Assembly: GCA_002390675.1 (NCBI GenBank)
Contig: DGPZ01000089.1
Location: 1 to 59,940, forward strand
DNA length: 59,940 nt
Origin: Deltaproteobacteria bacterium UBA4427
Lineage (GTDB): Bacteria; Myxococcota_A; UBA9160; UBA4427
Direction of reading: 5' to 3'
Part shown: positions 10,101-18,558 of the stretch, one piece after another
Numbering within the stretch: the first letter of the stretch is position 1
How the letters are laid out: each line of letters begins with the position of its first letter
Made by a program: the position numbers and the translations under genes
Notes under the pieces: generated by a model
Database searches by the model: none
Seen by the model: only the letters and a program-made list of their open reading frames with translations
Told to the model about the DNA's origin: nothing

Positions 10101-10869
10101 GCTGAAAAGCGCGACCGTGGTACGCAAGGCGGACCGACTAACGAAATGGTTCAAGGATGCAGAGGTTGACGTCGGGGTTTCGGCGGAGCGAAACCTCTGG
10201 GTCCAGCACAAGTTGGCTTCGTTAGAGCTTCAAGGTCAAGTCCGACTTCATAAGGCCTCTGCTGAGCCCGGAACTCTCCATGGTCGGATTCGTACGCGCA
10301 GAGGTTGGTTCAACGTTCAGGGTCGTCGTTTTAAGATAGTGGACGGCGAGTTGACCTTTGTCGGCGGTGACAAGGTCGACCCAGTCGTCGATCTCACTGC
10401 GCGCCATAAGGTGAAAAACTACACCATCGATGCCATTTTTTCGGGGCCGATCTCGTCTCCCTCGCTCGCGCTGACGAGCGATCCATCACTTGAACAGTCT
10501 GATATTCTAGCGGTACTGCTGTTTGGTGGGACGGTGAGCGAATTGAGTGGAGGGGAACGATCCTCTCTCGGGTATGAGGCCTCCGCGATTGCTGCGTCTT
10601 ACGGAATCACCGCGGCAGGAAGATCCGTCGCGAATGCCATGAGACTGGAGGAGACTGGGTTGCAGCTGGAAGAACTTTCGCAGGACCGACTGTCAATTGG
10701 CGCATACGTCGGGCGAAACACATTCGTGTCTGTCACTCAGGAATTTAGTGAAGAGCGGACTCAGCAGTTTTCTCTCGAGTACGAATTCTGGCCCGGTTGG
10801 AGTGTCGTCATGTCCTCGACCGCACGGGGTTCGAACTCAGCAGATGTGGTTTGGAAACTTCGATACTGA
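7111..10869 (+). CDS. tamB: Translocation and assembly module protein TamB (DUF490)
   Basis: 1252 residues from the ATG at 7111, which shares its A with the TGA of tamA, a classic coupled start. One N-terminal membrane anchor (about residues 30-55) is followed by a very long repetitive beta-taco region of DLTLR/LDLDL-type repeats. The C-terminal TamB/DUF490 domain (from about residue 900) contains the GLHGRI-RRGWFNVQGRRFKIVDGELTF segment and ends in an aromatic residue. TamB spans the periplasm from the inner membrane to TamA. Length and end motifs agree with an intact gene. The longer frame from 7075 is unlikely because it lies inside tamA. Confidence 0.95.
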   Translation: MAFKHTTERREPAPKKPENRGTGGNRIARTFGIALLALLITIALVLTSSPIRDLLVTASIDLANDRIAGELEVSGFEGSLLGRFTLSDLTLRHEGQEIVRVERASFSVVWRALIRGQLHLHELELLRPVVHGVRDEEAGWNLLDAVGSTPPDEEVAEEAGKDLVDLSLQIDDLSIVDGELNLTLGNVKEELIRLRELDFTTALFVAGADANAAGIKLKATLLASGLPPIYTRLGGQAGIAQGELSVAVESFEANGGSSQIRAQGEVTRGGEVHFAVEMAKLAYEDLEQILPEGVPALDYSGHFKLDGARDDAVFSGRLSTKVAGIQWQGALNLLDLDPAQMKGTFGFEATEIGRLLGREDISGHLAGTGLWSGSGGSGQLTLSHDGGALSLDFDLTRQKEQWGVAGLIESSGLDLSRILVTQPQLEGVLESSGRFSIADIRGETPLADAALSFSSSRLGGVAITSAELVVQANRESLLVQKMWINTSVGQIRSNGRIGLASSTAVDFEARVDVLDGAPLLKLIGQSGEGELYGQVKVVGDHRQIHALGNIRGSLLEISSARARDATLDLELTGPLLGPVTGKIRARVGDIEAEGFAGDAEVDLELDGDTKQGVTADFRLQDGAQQLHGLQLTGVWDQQQFQGSVNNFLVSALGSQWRLDEPTELSFAEDHLALGNAVIRSQAGTVKVGGRVSSAGSQRFSLSLEDVRLAPLLSLAGSDLEARAGLTTDVNVTGTAGAPKIDIRLDLNDLWVRDLSLGGIRVEGLYSDGVTRLTLGAGPPLAQELQSTFMLPSRISWDTVLEAKMTGPFRLDGVTRAIDIEKLAPFVSDLATELSGRVDAELSVTGTPDEFTPSFRVTLDDATVKPRATGVRVESITGVISYLGNELELESLTASAGEGRLAASASGRLSVGSVNSSVANVTLTRWPVIRSRPYSLTASGVLAIKQRRAGPIRVEGTVNINDGTFRPVLDFLVETPPARDPTITFEDEIPTSDAGTPVLKSATVVRKADRLTKWFKDAEVDVGVSAERNLWVQHKLASLELQGQVRLHKASAEPGTLHGRIRTRRGWFNVQGRRFKIVDGELTFVGGDKVDPVVDLTARHKVKNYTIDAIFSGPISSPSLALTSDPSLEQSDILAVLLFGGTVSELSGGERSSLGYEASAIAASYGITAAGRSVANAMRLEETGLQLEELSQDRLSIGAYVGRNTFVSVTQEFSEERTQQFSLEYEFWPGWSVVMSSTARGSNSADVVWKLRY

Positions 10870-11600
10870 GCTCTGCGGACCGGGCATCGTTATTTATTTA
10901 GCCGTTCTCAATCTTGGACAACCCAGAGAATTTTGATCGTCGCGCGGGCTTCTCCCTTAAAACGTTGAGCTCAACCGGTTGTCGTCCTCAAGTTCAACGC
11001 AATCGGGACAGTAGATCGCTAGTTCAAAGCGATCATAACGGTCGCGGCGACGCGCTGGTCCGCATCAAACCCGCTAGCTTTGAAAAGCTGCACCAGATCC
11101 GCGTAGGTTTAAAGCATTATGGGGCTCATGCACCCGCTCAGCGCTCTTGCCGGGACCGCACCGGGAGCACGAATAAAATGGGCGCGCACAATCCGTATCC
11201 ATGATTCGACGACCGCGTCTCAAGGCGCGTGCTGAGGAATCGGTGGAGAGATGCCTGCTATTACGGCTTCGAGGATACGATCCATCAGCGCGGATCGGCT
11301 CTCTGGCCGTCGCGGTAATGATCTGCGCCCGATGCAGGCGAGGCGTGAGCCCTCTGCACATGGACGCTCTGCGCAATCGCTCAGCCATTACTCTTGGTCC
11401 GCCTCGAATCCGATTTGAGGCATGGTAGAGAGATCTTCGATGATTAATAGTGTATTGAGTCCGCAGTCAGGATTATTTGGACAACGCGGCAATGAAGATA
11501 GAATCCGCCGGCAATTTATCGCTTGGGGTCGAGGCTCGGCCCGTTCGAGGGCCCGCCGAGTCGCTCGCCAGATAAAAACCGAGAAACATAAGGATCAAAA
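10870..11600. other. Long intergenic region upstream of frmA
   Basis: About 730 bases with no convincing gene; open frames here have no family signal or ribosome binding site. It includes a GC-rich hairpin around 11535-11560 (CTCGGC paired with GCCGAG, with an alternative inner GGCCC/GGGCC pairing). The hairpin is in the probable 5' leader of frmA, about 40 bases before its start codon, so it could affect mRNA stability or translation. No terminator with a clear T-run is seen after tamB. Confidence 0.35.
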
Positions 11601-12710
11601 ATGAAGACCCGTGCAGCAGTCGCTTTTGAACCCAAGAAGCCACTCGAAATCGTAGAACTCGACCTCGAAGGACCGAAGGCCGGTGAGGTACTCGTCGAGA
11701 TTATGGCGACAGGCATTTGTCATACGGATGCGTACACCCTTGATGGCTTTGATAGTGAAGGGCTCTTTCCTTCGGTGCTTGGGCACGAAGGTGCGGGGAT
11801 CGTTCGCGAAGTCGGCACAGGCGTGACGACTGTTGCGCCGGGTGATCATGTGATTCCGCTTTACACGCCCGAGTGTCGACAATGCAAGAGCTGCGTCTCG
11901 GGTAAGACGAATCTCTGCACGGCGATCCGCGCGACCCAAGGCGCTGGCCTAATGCCAGACGGCACTTCGCGTTTCTCCTACAAGGGCGAAACAATTTATC
12001 ACTATATGGGTTGCTCGACGTTTTCGAACTTCACGGTTCTGCCGGAAATCGCGATCGCGAAAATCCGCGAAGACGCGCCCTTCGATAAGTCTTGTTACAT
12101 CGGATGCGGAGTGACGACGGGCGTCGGGGCGGTGACGAATACGGCCAAGGTGCAAGCGGGGGACAACGTTGTGGTCTTCGGCCTGGGCGGAATCGGGTTG
12201 AATGTCCTGCAGGGGGCACGCATGGTCGGCGCTAGCAAGATCATCGGCGTCGATGTGAACGGCGATAAAGAAGAGTGGGGACGCAAGTTCGGCATGACCG
12301 ACTTCGTGAACCCAAAAAATTTGAGCGGCGATGTCGTCGATGAGCTGGTTAAGCTTACGGACGGCGGGGCGGACTTCACTTTCGATTGCACAGGCAATAC
12401 AGACGTGATGCGCCAAGCGCTCGAAGCATGTCATAGGGGCTGGGGCGTCTCCGTCATTATTGGCGTCGCTGAAGCTGGCAAAGAGATCGCAACCCGACCG
12501 TTTCAGCTCGTGACGGGCCGAGTCTGGAAGGGGACAGCGTTCGGTGGCGCGAAGGGCCGAACCGATGTTCCCAAGATCGTCGACTGGTACATGAACGGGA
12601 AGATCGAGATTGATTCAATGATCACGCACACGTTAGGTATTGAGGATATCAACAAGGGCTTCGAGTTGATGCACGAGGGCAAGTCGATTCGTTCGGTAGT
12701 GGTCTACTAA
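11601..12710 (+). CDS. frmA: S-(hydroxymethyl)glutathione dehydrogenase (class III alcohol dehydrogenase)
   Basis: 369 residues, full length for the family. It oxidises S-hydroxymethylglutathione, formed from formaldehyde and glutathione, to S-formylglutathione with NAD, and can reduce S-nitrosoglutathione. Catalytic zinc ligands are C40, H62 (GHE motif) and C169. The structural zinc Cys are C92, C95, C98 and C106. The NAD-binding GLGGIGLNV motif lies near residue 195. An AAGGA element precedes the ATG. No S-formylglutathione hydrolase (frmB) or frmR repressor is next to it. Formaldehyde could come from the PQQ dehydrogenase at 16081 or from demethylations, which is inference. A weak hairpin (12711-12725) followed by GTTTT lies just after the stop. 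Confidence 0.95.
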   Translation: MKTRAAVAFEPKKPLEIVELDLEGPKAGEVLVEIMATGICHTDAYTLDGFDSEGLFPSVLGHEGAGIVREVGTGVTTVAPGDHVIPLYTPECRQCKSCVSGKTNLCTAIRATQGAGLMPDGTSRFSYKGETIYHYMGCSTFSNFTVLPEIAIAKIREDAPFDKSCYIGCGVTTGVGAVTNTAKVQAGDNVVVFGLGGIGLNVLQGARMVGASKIIGVDVNGDKEEWGRKFGMTDFVNPKNLSGDVVDELVKLTDGGADFTFDCTGNTDVMRQALEACHRGWGVSVIIGVAEAGKEIATRPFQLVTGRVWKGTAFGGAKGRTDVPKIVDWYMNGKIEIDSMITHTLGIEDINKGFELMHEGKSIRSVVVY

Positions 12711-12995
12711 GCCGCTCTTCCCGGCGTTTTAGGGATACAGGACGAGTCAGCCACGATGGGGTTGTCTCGACGAATCGCATAACGCCTTCCTGCGCTGTGG
12801 TCGTGACGCATGTCGCACCTGCTGGGTAGATCCCGCCGACCACAAGGCCGCGCTCATGTCCTGCGACGGCATCCGCACCTTTATGGGACATGGCCGCGGC
12901 GGTACGGGCTGCGGGGCCCTGTGCGATCGGAGACTGATTTAGGTCGGGGGGCTGAGCTACACTTTGCTAACTCGACGAAAAATCAGGAGTTTCGC

Positions 12996-14021
12996 ATGAA
13001 TGAGCCTATTACTCGGGCCAAAGACCTCGCCTACGTCCGCATGCAGGCGCCGGATCTCGAAGTTGGCGAAAAGTTCATCGAGGATTTTGGGCTGATCATT
13101 AGCGACCGCACCCCGGACACGATCTATGCGCGCGGTACGGACACGGCGCATCATATCTACATCCTTCACAAGGGCGAGCCCGGTTTCCGAAATTTGGCTT
13201 TCCATATGCACAGCCTCGATGACCTTGAGAAGCTTCATGAAAAAGCGGGCGCTACGCCTGTCGAAAGGCTTGATGAGCCCGGCGGTGGCTATGCGGTACG
13301 ACTAACCGACCCGCATGGGTTTATAGTCGAGGCGATTTTTGGGATGGAAGAACTCGATCCGATTGATCCCGGCGTGGCGATCCCGCTGAACATTGACGGC
13401 CAGCGCAACCGAGTCGGAAGATTCGCTGATATCAAGCGCGGTGCCTCGACAGTGAGGCGAATCGGGCACGCGGTTCTAGAGTCGACGCGAATCGAAGAGG
13501 CCTACCTCTGGTACTGGAAGCATTTCGGAATTCTTAGAACCGACAAAGTCGTCCAGCCTTCAGGCGCCGATGCCATGCAATTTGCTCGGCTCGACAAGGG
13601 CCTCGAGTACACCGATCACCACACGATCGGATTCCAGCTTTGTATCGATGGCACGGAACGACTTCAGCACGTTTCCTTTGAAGTGCAGAATTTCGATGAC
13701 GTGATGATCGGCCACGATCACCTGCACACGGACAAGGCCTACAAGCCCGTATGGGGCGTCGGTCGTCATCGCCTAGGCGGGCAGATCTATGATTACTGGA
13801 AGGATCCGTGGGGCCGCATTCATGAGCACTGGGCGGACTCGGATCTGCTCAACACGGAATATGAAGCCACCGTGCAGGCTATCGATGGCGGGCGTGACTA
13901 TTGGGGCGACCAGCAGAATCCGCCCGTTAAGTATGCGATTCAAAAATGGAACCTAACGACCGTGTCGAATATTGCACAGATGGTCTCGGGCGCCCTCCGA
14001 GCGAAAGTACTCAAGAGATAG
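12996..14021 (+). CDS. Type I extradiol ring-cleavage dioxygenase (VOC superfamily)
   Basis: 341 residues with two VOC modules. The C-terminal module carries the complete 2-His-1-carboxylate iron site: H158 (RIGHAV), H225 (LQHVSF) and E277 (RIHEHW). The GVGRHRLGGQIYDYWKDP signature of catechol/2,3-dihydroxybiphenyl-type dioxygenases is also present, with the likely catalytic H258. It should cleave a catecholic substrate next to the diol using Fe(II) and O2 in the cytoplasm; the substrate is not predictable. The start at 12996 is set by AGGAG 6 bases upstream; the open frame back to 12810 is non-coding-like. The adjacent TetR gene may regulate it. Confidence 0.88.
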   Translation: MNEPITRAKDLAYVRMQAPDLEVGEKFIEDFGLIISDRTPDTIYARGTDTAHHIYILHKGEPGFRNLAFHMHSLDDLEKLHEKAGATPVERLDEPGGGYAVRLTDPHGFIVEAIFGMEELDPIDPGVAIPLNIDGQRNRVGRFADIKRGASTVRRIGHAVLESTRIEEAYLWYWKHFGILRTDKVVQPSGADAMQFARLDKGLEYTDHHTIGFQLCIDGTERLQHVSFEVQNFDDVMIGHDHLHTDKAYKPVWGVGRHRLGGQIYDYWKDPWGRIHEHWADSDLLNTEYEATVQAIDGGRDYWGDQQNPPVKYAIQKWNLTTVSNIAQMVSGALRAKVLKR

Positions 14022-14107
14022 GTGCCCCGAAGATTTACCAAGGGTTGCTCTAGCAAGAGTTCTCAATCCCTGTAGCGCCCCTAGCGACAACCACGTGGAG
14101 AGCCCAA

Positions 14108-14803
14108 TTGTCTGAGACGGAACGTTTCATGCGTATGCGCGAGAAAATACTTGTCGCTGCCCGGACTAACTTCTTCGAGCATGGCTTTGAAGAAGCGAGC
14201 ATGGATGAAATCGCACGGCTCGCCGAAGTCGCAAAAGGCTCGATTTATCGGCACTACCCGAGTAAGGGAGCGCTCTACATGTCCGTTCTTGCGGAGAACG
14301 GCCGAGAGTTTTTTCAAGGAGCGAAGCGGTTCGTCGGAGATACACACGACCTCTCTACACCTGACCGTTTGCGCAAGTTGTGGTCGGTTTACCTGAAGCA
14401 CTGGATGAAGCATCCTGACGCGTTCGGGATCTTCTGGGCGTTCGATAACGCCGAGATTCTGGGAGAGCTTCCTGAAGGCCTTACGGACAATATTGCGGAA
14501 AACTGGAAGCGCGGCCTCGAAGTGACCCAGCGTGTGTTGGATGAGGGCGTGCTGCGCGGTGAGATTCTGCCGATCGATACATGGAAGGCGGCTCAAGCCT
14601 TCTGGACTATGGCAAATGGTATCATCGAGCACGATGAGAATATTCGCCGCAGAAAGATCCGCGGCAGGCCATTTCACGAGACCTACAATTTTTCGATCGA
14701 GATGTTGCTTCGTGGCATCTTGGTCAACCCGGATGATTCTTTGCTCATGCAGAGCGATTCGGGCGAAGCACCCGCGCCAGTGCTGGACGAAACGCCTTCC
14801 TAG
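14108..14803 (+). CDS. TetR/AcrR family transcriptional regulator
   Basis: 231 residues. A canonical N-terminal TetR helix-turn-helix covers residues about 12-58 (FFEHGFEEASMDEIARLAEVAKGSIYRHYPSKGALY pattern), followed by a helical ligand-binding domain. The start is TTG with GGAGAG about 8 bases upstream. It sits 86 bases after the extradiol dioxygenase and 124 before a VOC gene, so it probably controls this small catabolic group. A short inverted repeat (TTGCT-CT-AGCAA, 14045-14056) in its upstream gap is a possible operator. An 11-bp tandem duplication spans its stop codon (14795-14816). Confidence 0.9.
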   Translation: MSETERFMRMREKILVAARTNFFEHGFEEASMDEIARLAEVAKGSIYRHYPSKGALYMSVLAENGREFFQGAKRFVGDTHDLSTPDRLRKLWSVYLKHWMKHPDAFGIFWAFDNAEILGELPEGLTDNIAENWKRGLEVTQRVLDEGVLRGEILPIDTWKAAQAFWTMANGIIEHDENIRRRKIRGRPFHETYNFSIEMLLRGILVNPDDSLLMQSDSGEAPAPVLDETPS

Positions 14804-14927
14804 CACCTTCCTAGCACGTCGATCGGGTGGCTAAGAACCGGGGGATGGGCCCTCGATGCTCGTCTGCCGTAGAAGCCTTCGGCGAACTCATAACCAGCGC
14901 GACTCACCGCCGCGTTAGGAGGATCGA

Positions 14928-15473
14928 ATGGATATCTCTTGGTCTCATGCTGTGGTTCGTGCCCGTGACGTGAACGCTATGGCTTTGTTCTACGAAGATC
15001 TACTCGGCTTTAAGGTGGCGGATCGCGGTTCGCTGGGGCCGCCTGGCGGCGGTGGACCGGAGATTATCTTCATGAGCGGTCGCTCAAGTGATCACCACCA
15101 GATCGCGTTCGTCGCGACTCGAGGGCCGGAGGATGCGTCGAGCCTAGAGCACGTCGCTTTCAGAGTTCCTTCCGTCGCCGACGTGCAGGAGATGGTTGAG
15201 CGACTTGATGCCGATGACCGCGTGGCAAATCATGCGGCAGTCACTCACGGCAACGCGGTATCGGTCTACTTCTCCGACCCCGAAGGCAACGGCGTGGAAG
15301 TGTTTTGCGACAGCCCCTGGCACGTAAAGCAGCCGCAGATTCAAGGATGGGACCCGACGAAGACTCCTGAAGAAGTTCTGGCCCACGTAGAAGAATCCTT
15401 CCGCGGGAAGCCTGAATTCGGTCCTATGGATGACTATCGGGCTAAGAAGGCAAAGGAATTCGGAGAAGAATAG
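14928..15473 (+). CDS. VOC family protein (glyoxalase/dioxygenase fold)
   Basis: 181 residues with one VOC module: SHAVVRARDVNAMALFYEDLLGF at the N-terminus, LEHVAFRVPSVADVQEM in the middle and YFSDPEGNGVEVFCDSPW near residue 110-130. Candidate metal ligands are H7, H78 (LEHVAF) and a Glu in the GVEVF strand. A charged C-terminal extension follows. AGGAGG 5-6 bases upstream supports the ATG. Probably a dioxygenase or isomerase working with the upstream extradiol enzyme, but the reaction is unknown. Confidence 0.85.
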   Translation: MDISWSHAVVRARDVNAMALFYEDLLGFKVADRGSLGPPGGGGPEIIFMSGRSSDHHQIAFVATRGPEDASSLEHVAFRVPSVADVQEMVERLDADDRVANHAAVTHGNAVSVYFSDPEGNGVEVFCDSPWHVKQPQIQGWDPTKTPEEVLAHVEESFRGKPEFGPMDDYRAKKAKEFGEE

Positions 15474-15512
15474 CCGCCCCTTCGATCTTGCTAGGCCGCC
15501 GTCGCACAGGCA

Positions 15513-15896
15513 TTAATTAGGCGCGGTTCGCGTAAAGAGCATGATCGAGATCACGGAATACGTGCCCTCGAAAACAAGGACGCCGTTCGTGTATTCGGAT
15601 GCGCTGCCGTCGATCAGGAAGCCGGCAACCCGAACGAGAAATAGGCCGCTCGTCAGGAACGCAAGTGCGAGCACAGCGGATCGCGCGAGGTCTGCGCGTG
15701 CCAACGCAGCGGCACACATCATTCCGATCGATGCCTGTAACCCGCCGTACATGGCACGAATTTCCGTGGTTCCTGTGGGCGTGGTGGCCATGACTCCTGC
15801 GGCGCCCTCGAGGTACTCGGGAGTAAACGCGCAATAGAGCCCGTAGGGCAGCCAAATCAGCACAGAGATGGCCAGGTAGATCTTCGTTGTTGTCAT
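15513..15896 (-). CDS. DUF4345 small integral membrane protein
   Basis: 127 residues with four hydrophobic helices: IYLAISVLIWLPYG, an RAMYGGLQASIGMM segment, AVLALAFLTSGLFLVR and a last helix near the C-terminus. The GLY-F-P start and RA-YGG-Q centre match DUF4345. AAGGAGG lies about 8 bases upstream of the ATG at 15896, so the longer frame to 16226 is not used. Function is unknown. It is divergent from the PQQ dehydrogenase gene, and about 185 bases between them must carry both promoters. Confidence 0.8.
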   Translation of the reverse strand: MTTTKIYLAISVLIWLPYGLYCAFTPEYLEGAAGVMATTPTGTTEIRAMYGGLQASIGMMCAAALARADLARSAVLALAFLTSGLFLVRVAGFLIDGSASEYTNGVLVFEGTYSVISIMLFTRTAPN

Positions 15897-16080
15897 GGAA
15901 CGCCTCCTTAGCGTCGAGTGCGGCGAGCGAGATGAGTTTGGGCCGAGTTGTCGAACATACCAAGATTCATCTCTGAATTTCAGCAGGTGTATTGCGATTG
16001 AGACCATTCGAGTGGCTATCGTGAGTGACTCGATCTTGACGCATTTAGTCGAGGACTCCCGATTATTGTGAGGCTGACTT

Positions 16081-18258
16081 GTGACCCGTTTTCTAGTTCT
16101 TTTCGCGCTGTTGATTACGCAGATGAGTGTTCCCATTGCTAGAGCTGAAACGGCAGGAGCGCCCGTGTCAGGAGACGTGTCCGACGCGCGTCTTCGATCA
16201 GTCAAAGCGAGCGGAGAGGACGCCAATTGGCTCGCGCACGGTCGTGGCTATGCGGAGCGGCGATATAGTCCCCTCGACGAGATTGATAATGGCAATGTCG
16301 CTGAACTCGGTCTCGCTTGGAGTTTTGACGTCGGCAACCGCTTCGTAATGCAGACGACGCCGCTCGCGATTGACGGCGTCTTGTATTTCACCGCGGCCTG
16401 GAGCGTCGTTCACGCGCTTGACGCCAAAACAGGCGAAGAACTTTGGCGCTTCGACCCACAGGTCCCGCGCGAAGAGAGCTACCGCTATTGCTGTGGTTTT
16501 TCGAATCGCGGCGTGGCCGCCTATCAGGGGAGTCTCTTCCTTGGGACACTCGACGGTCGTTTAATCGCAATTGACGCTGCTAGTGGAGACGTTCTGTGGT
16601 CTCAGAAGAGTGTGCCTGCCGACGGCAGCTATTCCAGCCAAGGGGCCCCTCGAATCGCGAAGGGCCTTGTGATCATAGGAGCCGGCGGCGCGGAGTTCAC
16701 AGGCACACGCGGATTCGTGGCTGCCTATCATCCGGATACCGGCGAGAAAGCCTGGCACTTCTGGACGGTCCCTGGAAATCCTGCCGAGGGCTTCGAGAAC
16801 GAACTCATGGAGCGCGCCGCTAAGACTTGGACCGGTGACTGGTGGGAGCTAGGCGGCGGCGGGACCGTTTGGGATTCGGTCGCATACGACCCCGAGCTTG
16901 ATCTCCTCTATATAGGCGTCGGGAATGGCTCCCCGCATAATCGGCGAATCCGCAGTCCCGAAGGGGGCGACAATCTCTTTCTCTGTTCAATCATCGCGCT
17001 CAGGCCTGAGACCGGCGAATACGTTTGGCACCATCAACAGGTGCCCGCCGAGACATGGGACTACACCGCGACCCAGCACATGATCCTGGCCGAGATCGAA
17101 TGGGACGGCTCGCAGCGGAAGGTGTTGATGCAGGCGCCTAAGGCAGGCTTTTTTTATATCTACGATCGGGAGACAGGTGAACTGCTCTCTGCGGAGAAAT
17201 ATGGGCGCCAGGTGACGTGGGCCAGTCACTATGACATGCAGACGGGACGACCTGTAGAGGTGGCCGGGCAGGATTTCGCAGAAGAGCCGGCGACGGTATT
17301 CCCGAGTGGCTTAGGTGCGCATAACTGGCAACCTATGTCGTACAGCCCGCGAACTGGATTGGTTTATATCCCGGCAATGGATATGGGCGCGCCCATGAGC
17401 GACGAGCCGGTCTTCCGTGCTTCTAGGCGGGTCTTCAGCACAGGCAATGAATCGGACGGCGCGATCCATAACGCGCAACTCGTTCAAACGATGCTGCCCG
17501 AGGTGATGAACGGGTATTTACTTGCCTGGGATCCGCGGGAGCAGAAGTCGGTCTGGGAAGTGGATCAGGGGGCAATGGGCAACGGTGGGACACTCGTTAC
17601 GGCGGGGGACCTCGTCTTTCAAGGCATGATCGACGGAGGCTTCACAGCCTTTGACGCGCGTGATGGCACCGAACGATTTCGGTTCGAGACGCAGAATGGG
17701 ATCATGGGCAGTCCGATTAGTTATGCGGTCGATGGCGAACAGTATGTCGCAGTTGCAGCAGCGCGTGGGGGAGGGCTCAGTGCAGTGCTCGGTCGCCAAT
17801 TTGATCGCACCAATACGCCCACGTCAGGACGCCTGTTAACTTTTCGGATAGGTGGGCATGCAAAGCTCCCAATGCCCATGGAAAAACAGAAGGTCCAGAA
17901 ACCGCCGGCGATGCCAGACGTCGATGCTGAGATTTTGGCGCGAGGGAGTCGGCTCTACTCTGAACTCTGCGCTCGCTGTCACGGGACGGGCGTTGTGGCT
18001 TCAGGAGGAATCCCCGACCTGCGCCACATGAGCCCCGGGACGCATTCGCGATTCGGGAACATTGTGGTCGGAGGAGCGTATGTTTCGATCGGGATGCCGG
18101 ATTTTCAAGAAGAACTGGCGGACCCCGCGGATCTGGCGGCCCTTCACGCGTATGTGATTGAGCAGGCTCATGAGGATGAGGCACTTCGCAATGGCAATCC
18201 GGTTTGGCGCGCCATCAAACAGGCGGCTTACTCGACCTTGGCTTGGATCCTGTTCTAA
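16081..18258 (+). CDS. PQQ-dependent quinohemoprotein alcohol dehydrogenase
   Basis: 725 residues: signal peptide (about 1-22), eight-bladed PQQ propeller and C-terminal cytochrome c domain. Visible features are the vicinal Cys pair C137-C138 that stacks on PQQ, likely Ca ligands E205 and N282, and the catalytic Asp in W326-D327-Y328-T329. The residue two after the catalytic Asp is Thr, not the Asp of lanthanide-dependent XoxF enzymes, so a calcium enzyme is predicted. The haem-c motif CARCH is at 630-634. It oxidises primary alcohols in the periplasm and passes electrons through its own haem to cytochrome or quinone. The start is GTG at 16081. No PQQ synthesis genes are in the window. Confidence 0.93.
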   Translation: MTRFLVLFALLITQMSVPIARAETAGAPVSGDVSDARLRSVKASGEDANWLAHGRGYAERRYSPLDEIDNGNVAELGLAWSFDVGNRFVMQTTPLAIDGVLYFTAAWSVVHALDAKTGEELWRFDPQVPREESYRYCCGFSNRGVAAYQGSLFLGTLDGRLIAIDAASGDVLWSQKSVPADGSYSSQGAPRIAKGLVIIGAGGAEFTGTRGFVAAYHPDTGEKAWHFWTVPGNPAEGFENELMERAAKTWTGDWWELGGGGTVWDSVAYDPELDLLYIGVGNGSPHNRRIRSPEGGDNLFLCSIIALRPETGEYVWHHQQVPAETWDYTATQHMILAEIEWDGSQRKVLMQAPKAGFFYIYDRETGELLSAEKYGRQVTWASHYDMQTGRPVEVAGQDFAEEPATVFPSGLGAHNWQPMSYSPRTGLVYIPAMDMGAPMSDEPVFRASRRVFSTGNESDGAIHNAQLVQTMLPEVMNGYLLAWDPREQKSVWEVDQGAMGNGGTLVTAGDLVFQGMIDGGFTAFDARDGTERFRFETQNGIMGSPISYAVDGEQYVAVAAARGGGLSAVLGRQFDRTNTPTSGRLLTFRIGGHAKLPMPMEKQKVQKPPAMPDVDAEILARGSRLYSELCARCHGTGVVASGGIPDLRHMSPGTHSRFGNIVVGGAYVSIGMPDFQEELADPADLAALHAYVIEQAHEDEALRNGNPVWRAIKQAAYSTLAWILF

Positions 18259-18489
18259 GCAAAGGGACCGAATCGATGAAGCGATGCGCGATTAATCAGG
18301 CGTCGGTTCCATGCAAGTGGAATCACCGAATCGAGAGCCGTGTGCGGCCCGGGGATGGCGCAAACGATCATGGGAATATCGTTGATCACTCGCGCTGCGG
18401 TGATTTTGAACCAATTCGCCTTGTCCATGTTGCCAATATCAATTTTGAATTCAATATTAGGGTGGGTTGGTCAGTAACCACCTGTCTTG

Positions 18490-18509
18490 AACTCATCACT
18501 TGATGAGTT
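18490..18509. promoter_or_regulatory. Perfect palindrome, probable TetR operator
   Basis: AACTCATCA-CT-TGATGAGTT: two perfect 9-bp arms with a 2-base spacer, 49 bases upstream of a TetR gene start. Size, symmetry and position are those of a TetR-family autoregulatory operator. It would control the TetR, QueG-like and amidohydrolase genes together. The 300-base gap 18259-18558 holds nothing else I can identify. Confidence 0.65.
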
Positions 18510-18558
18510 AGGGTTTCATCGTGCCCCGTGAACTCTACGAGCCAGGAGTAGCGCGAAA

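Noticed and set aside
10870..11600. Small genes in the tamB-frmA gap
   Set aside because: All frames overlap one another on both strands and lack ribosome binding sites or protein-like composition.
12649..12995. Possible S-formylglutathione hydrolase remnant between frmA and the dioxygenase
   Set aside because: Neither strand gives recognisable hydrolase motifs in this 285-base gap.
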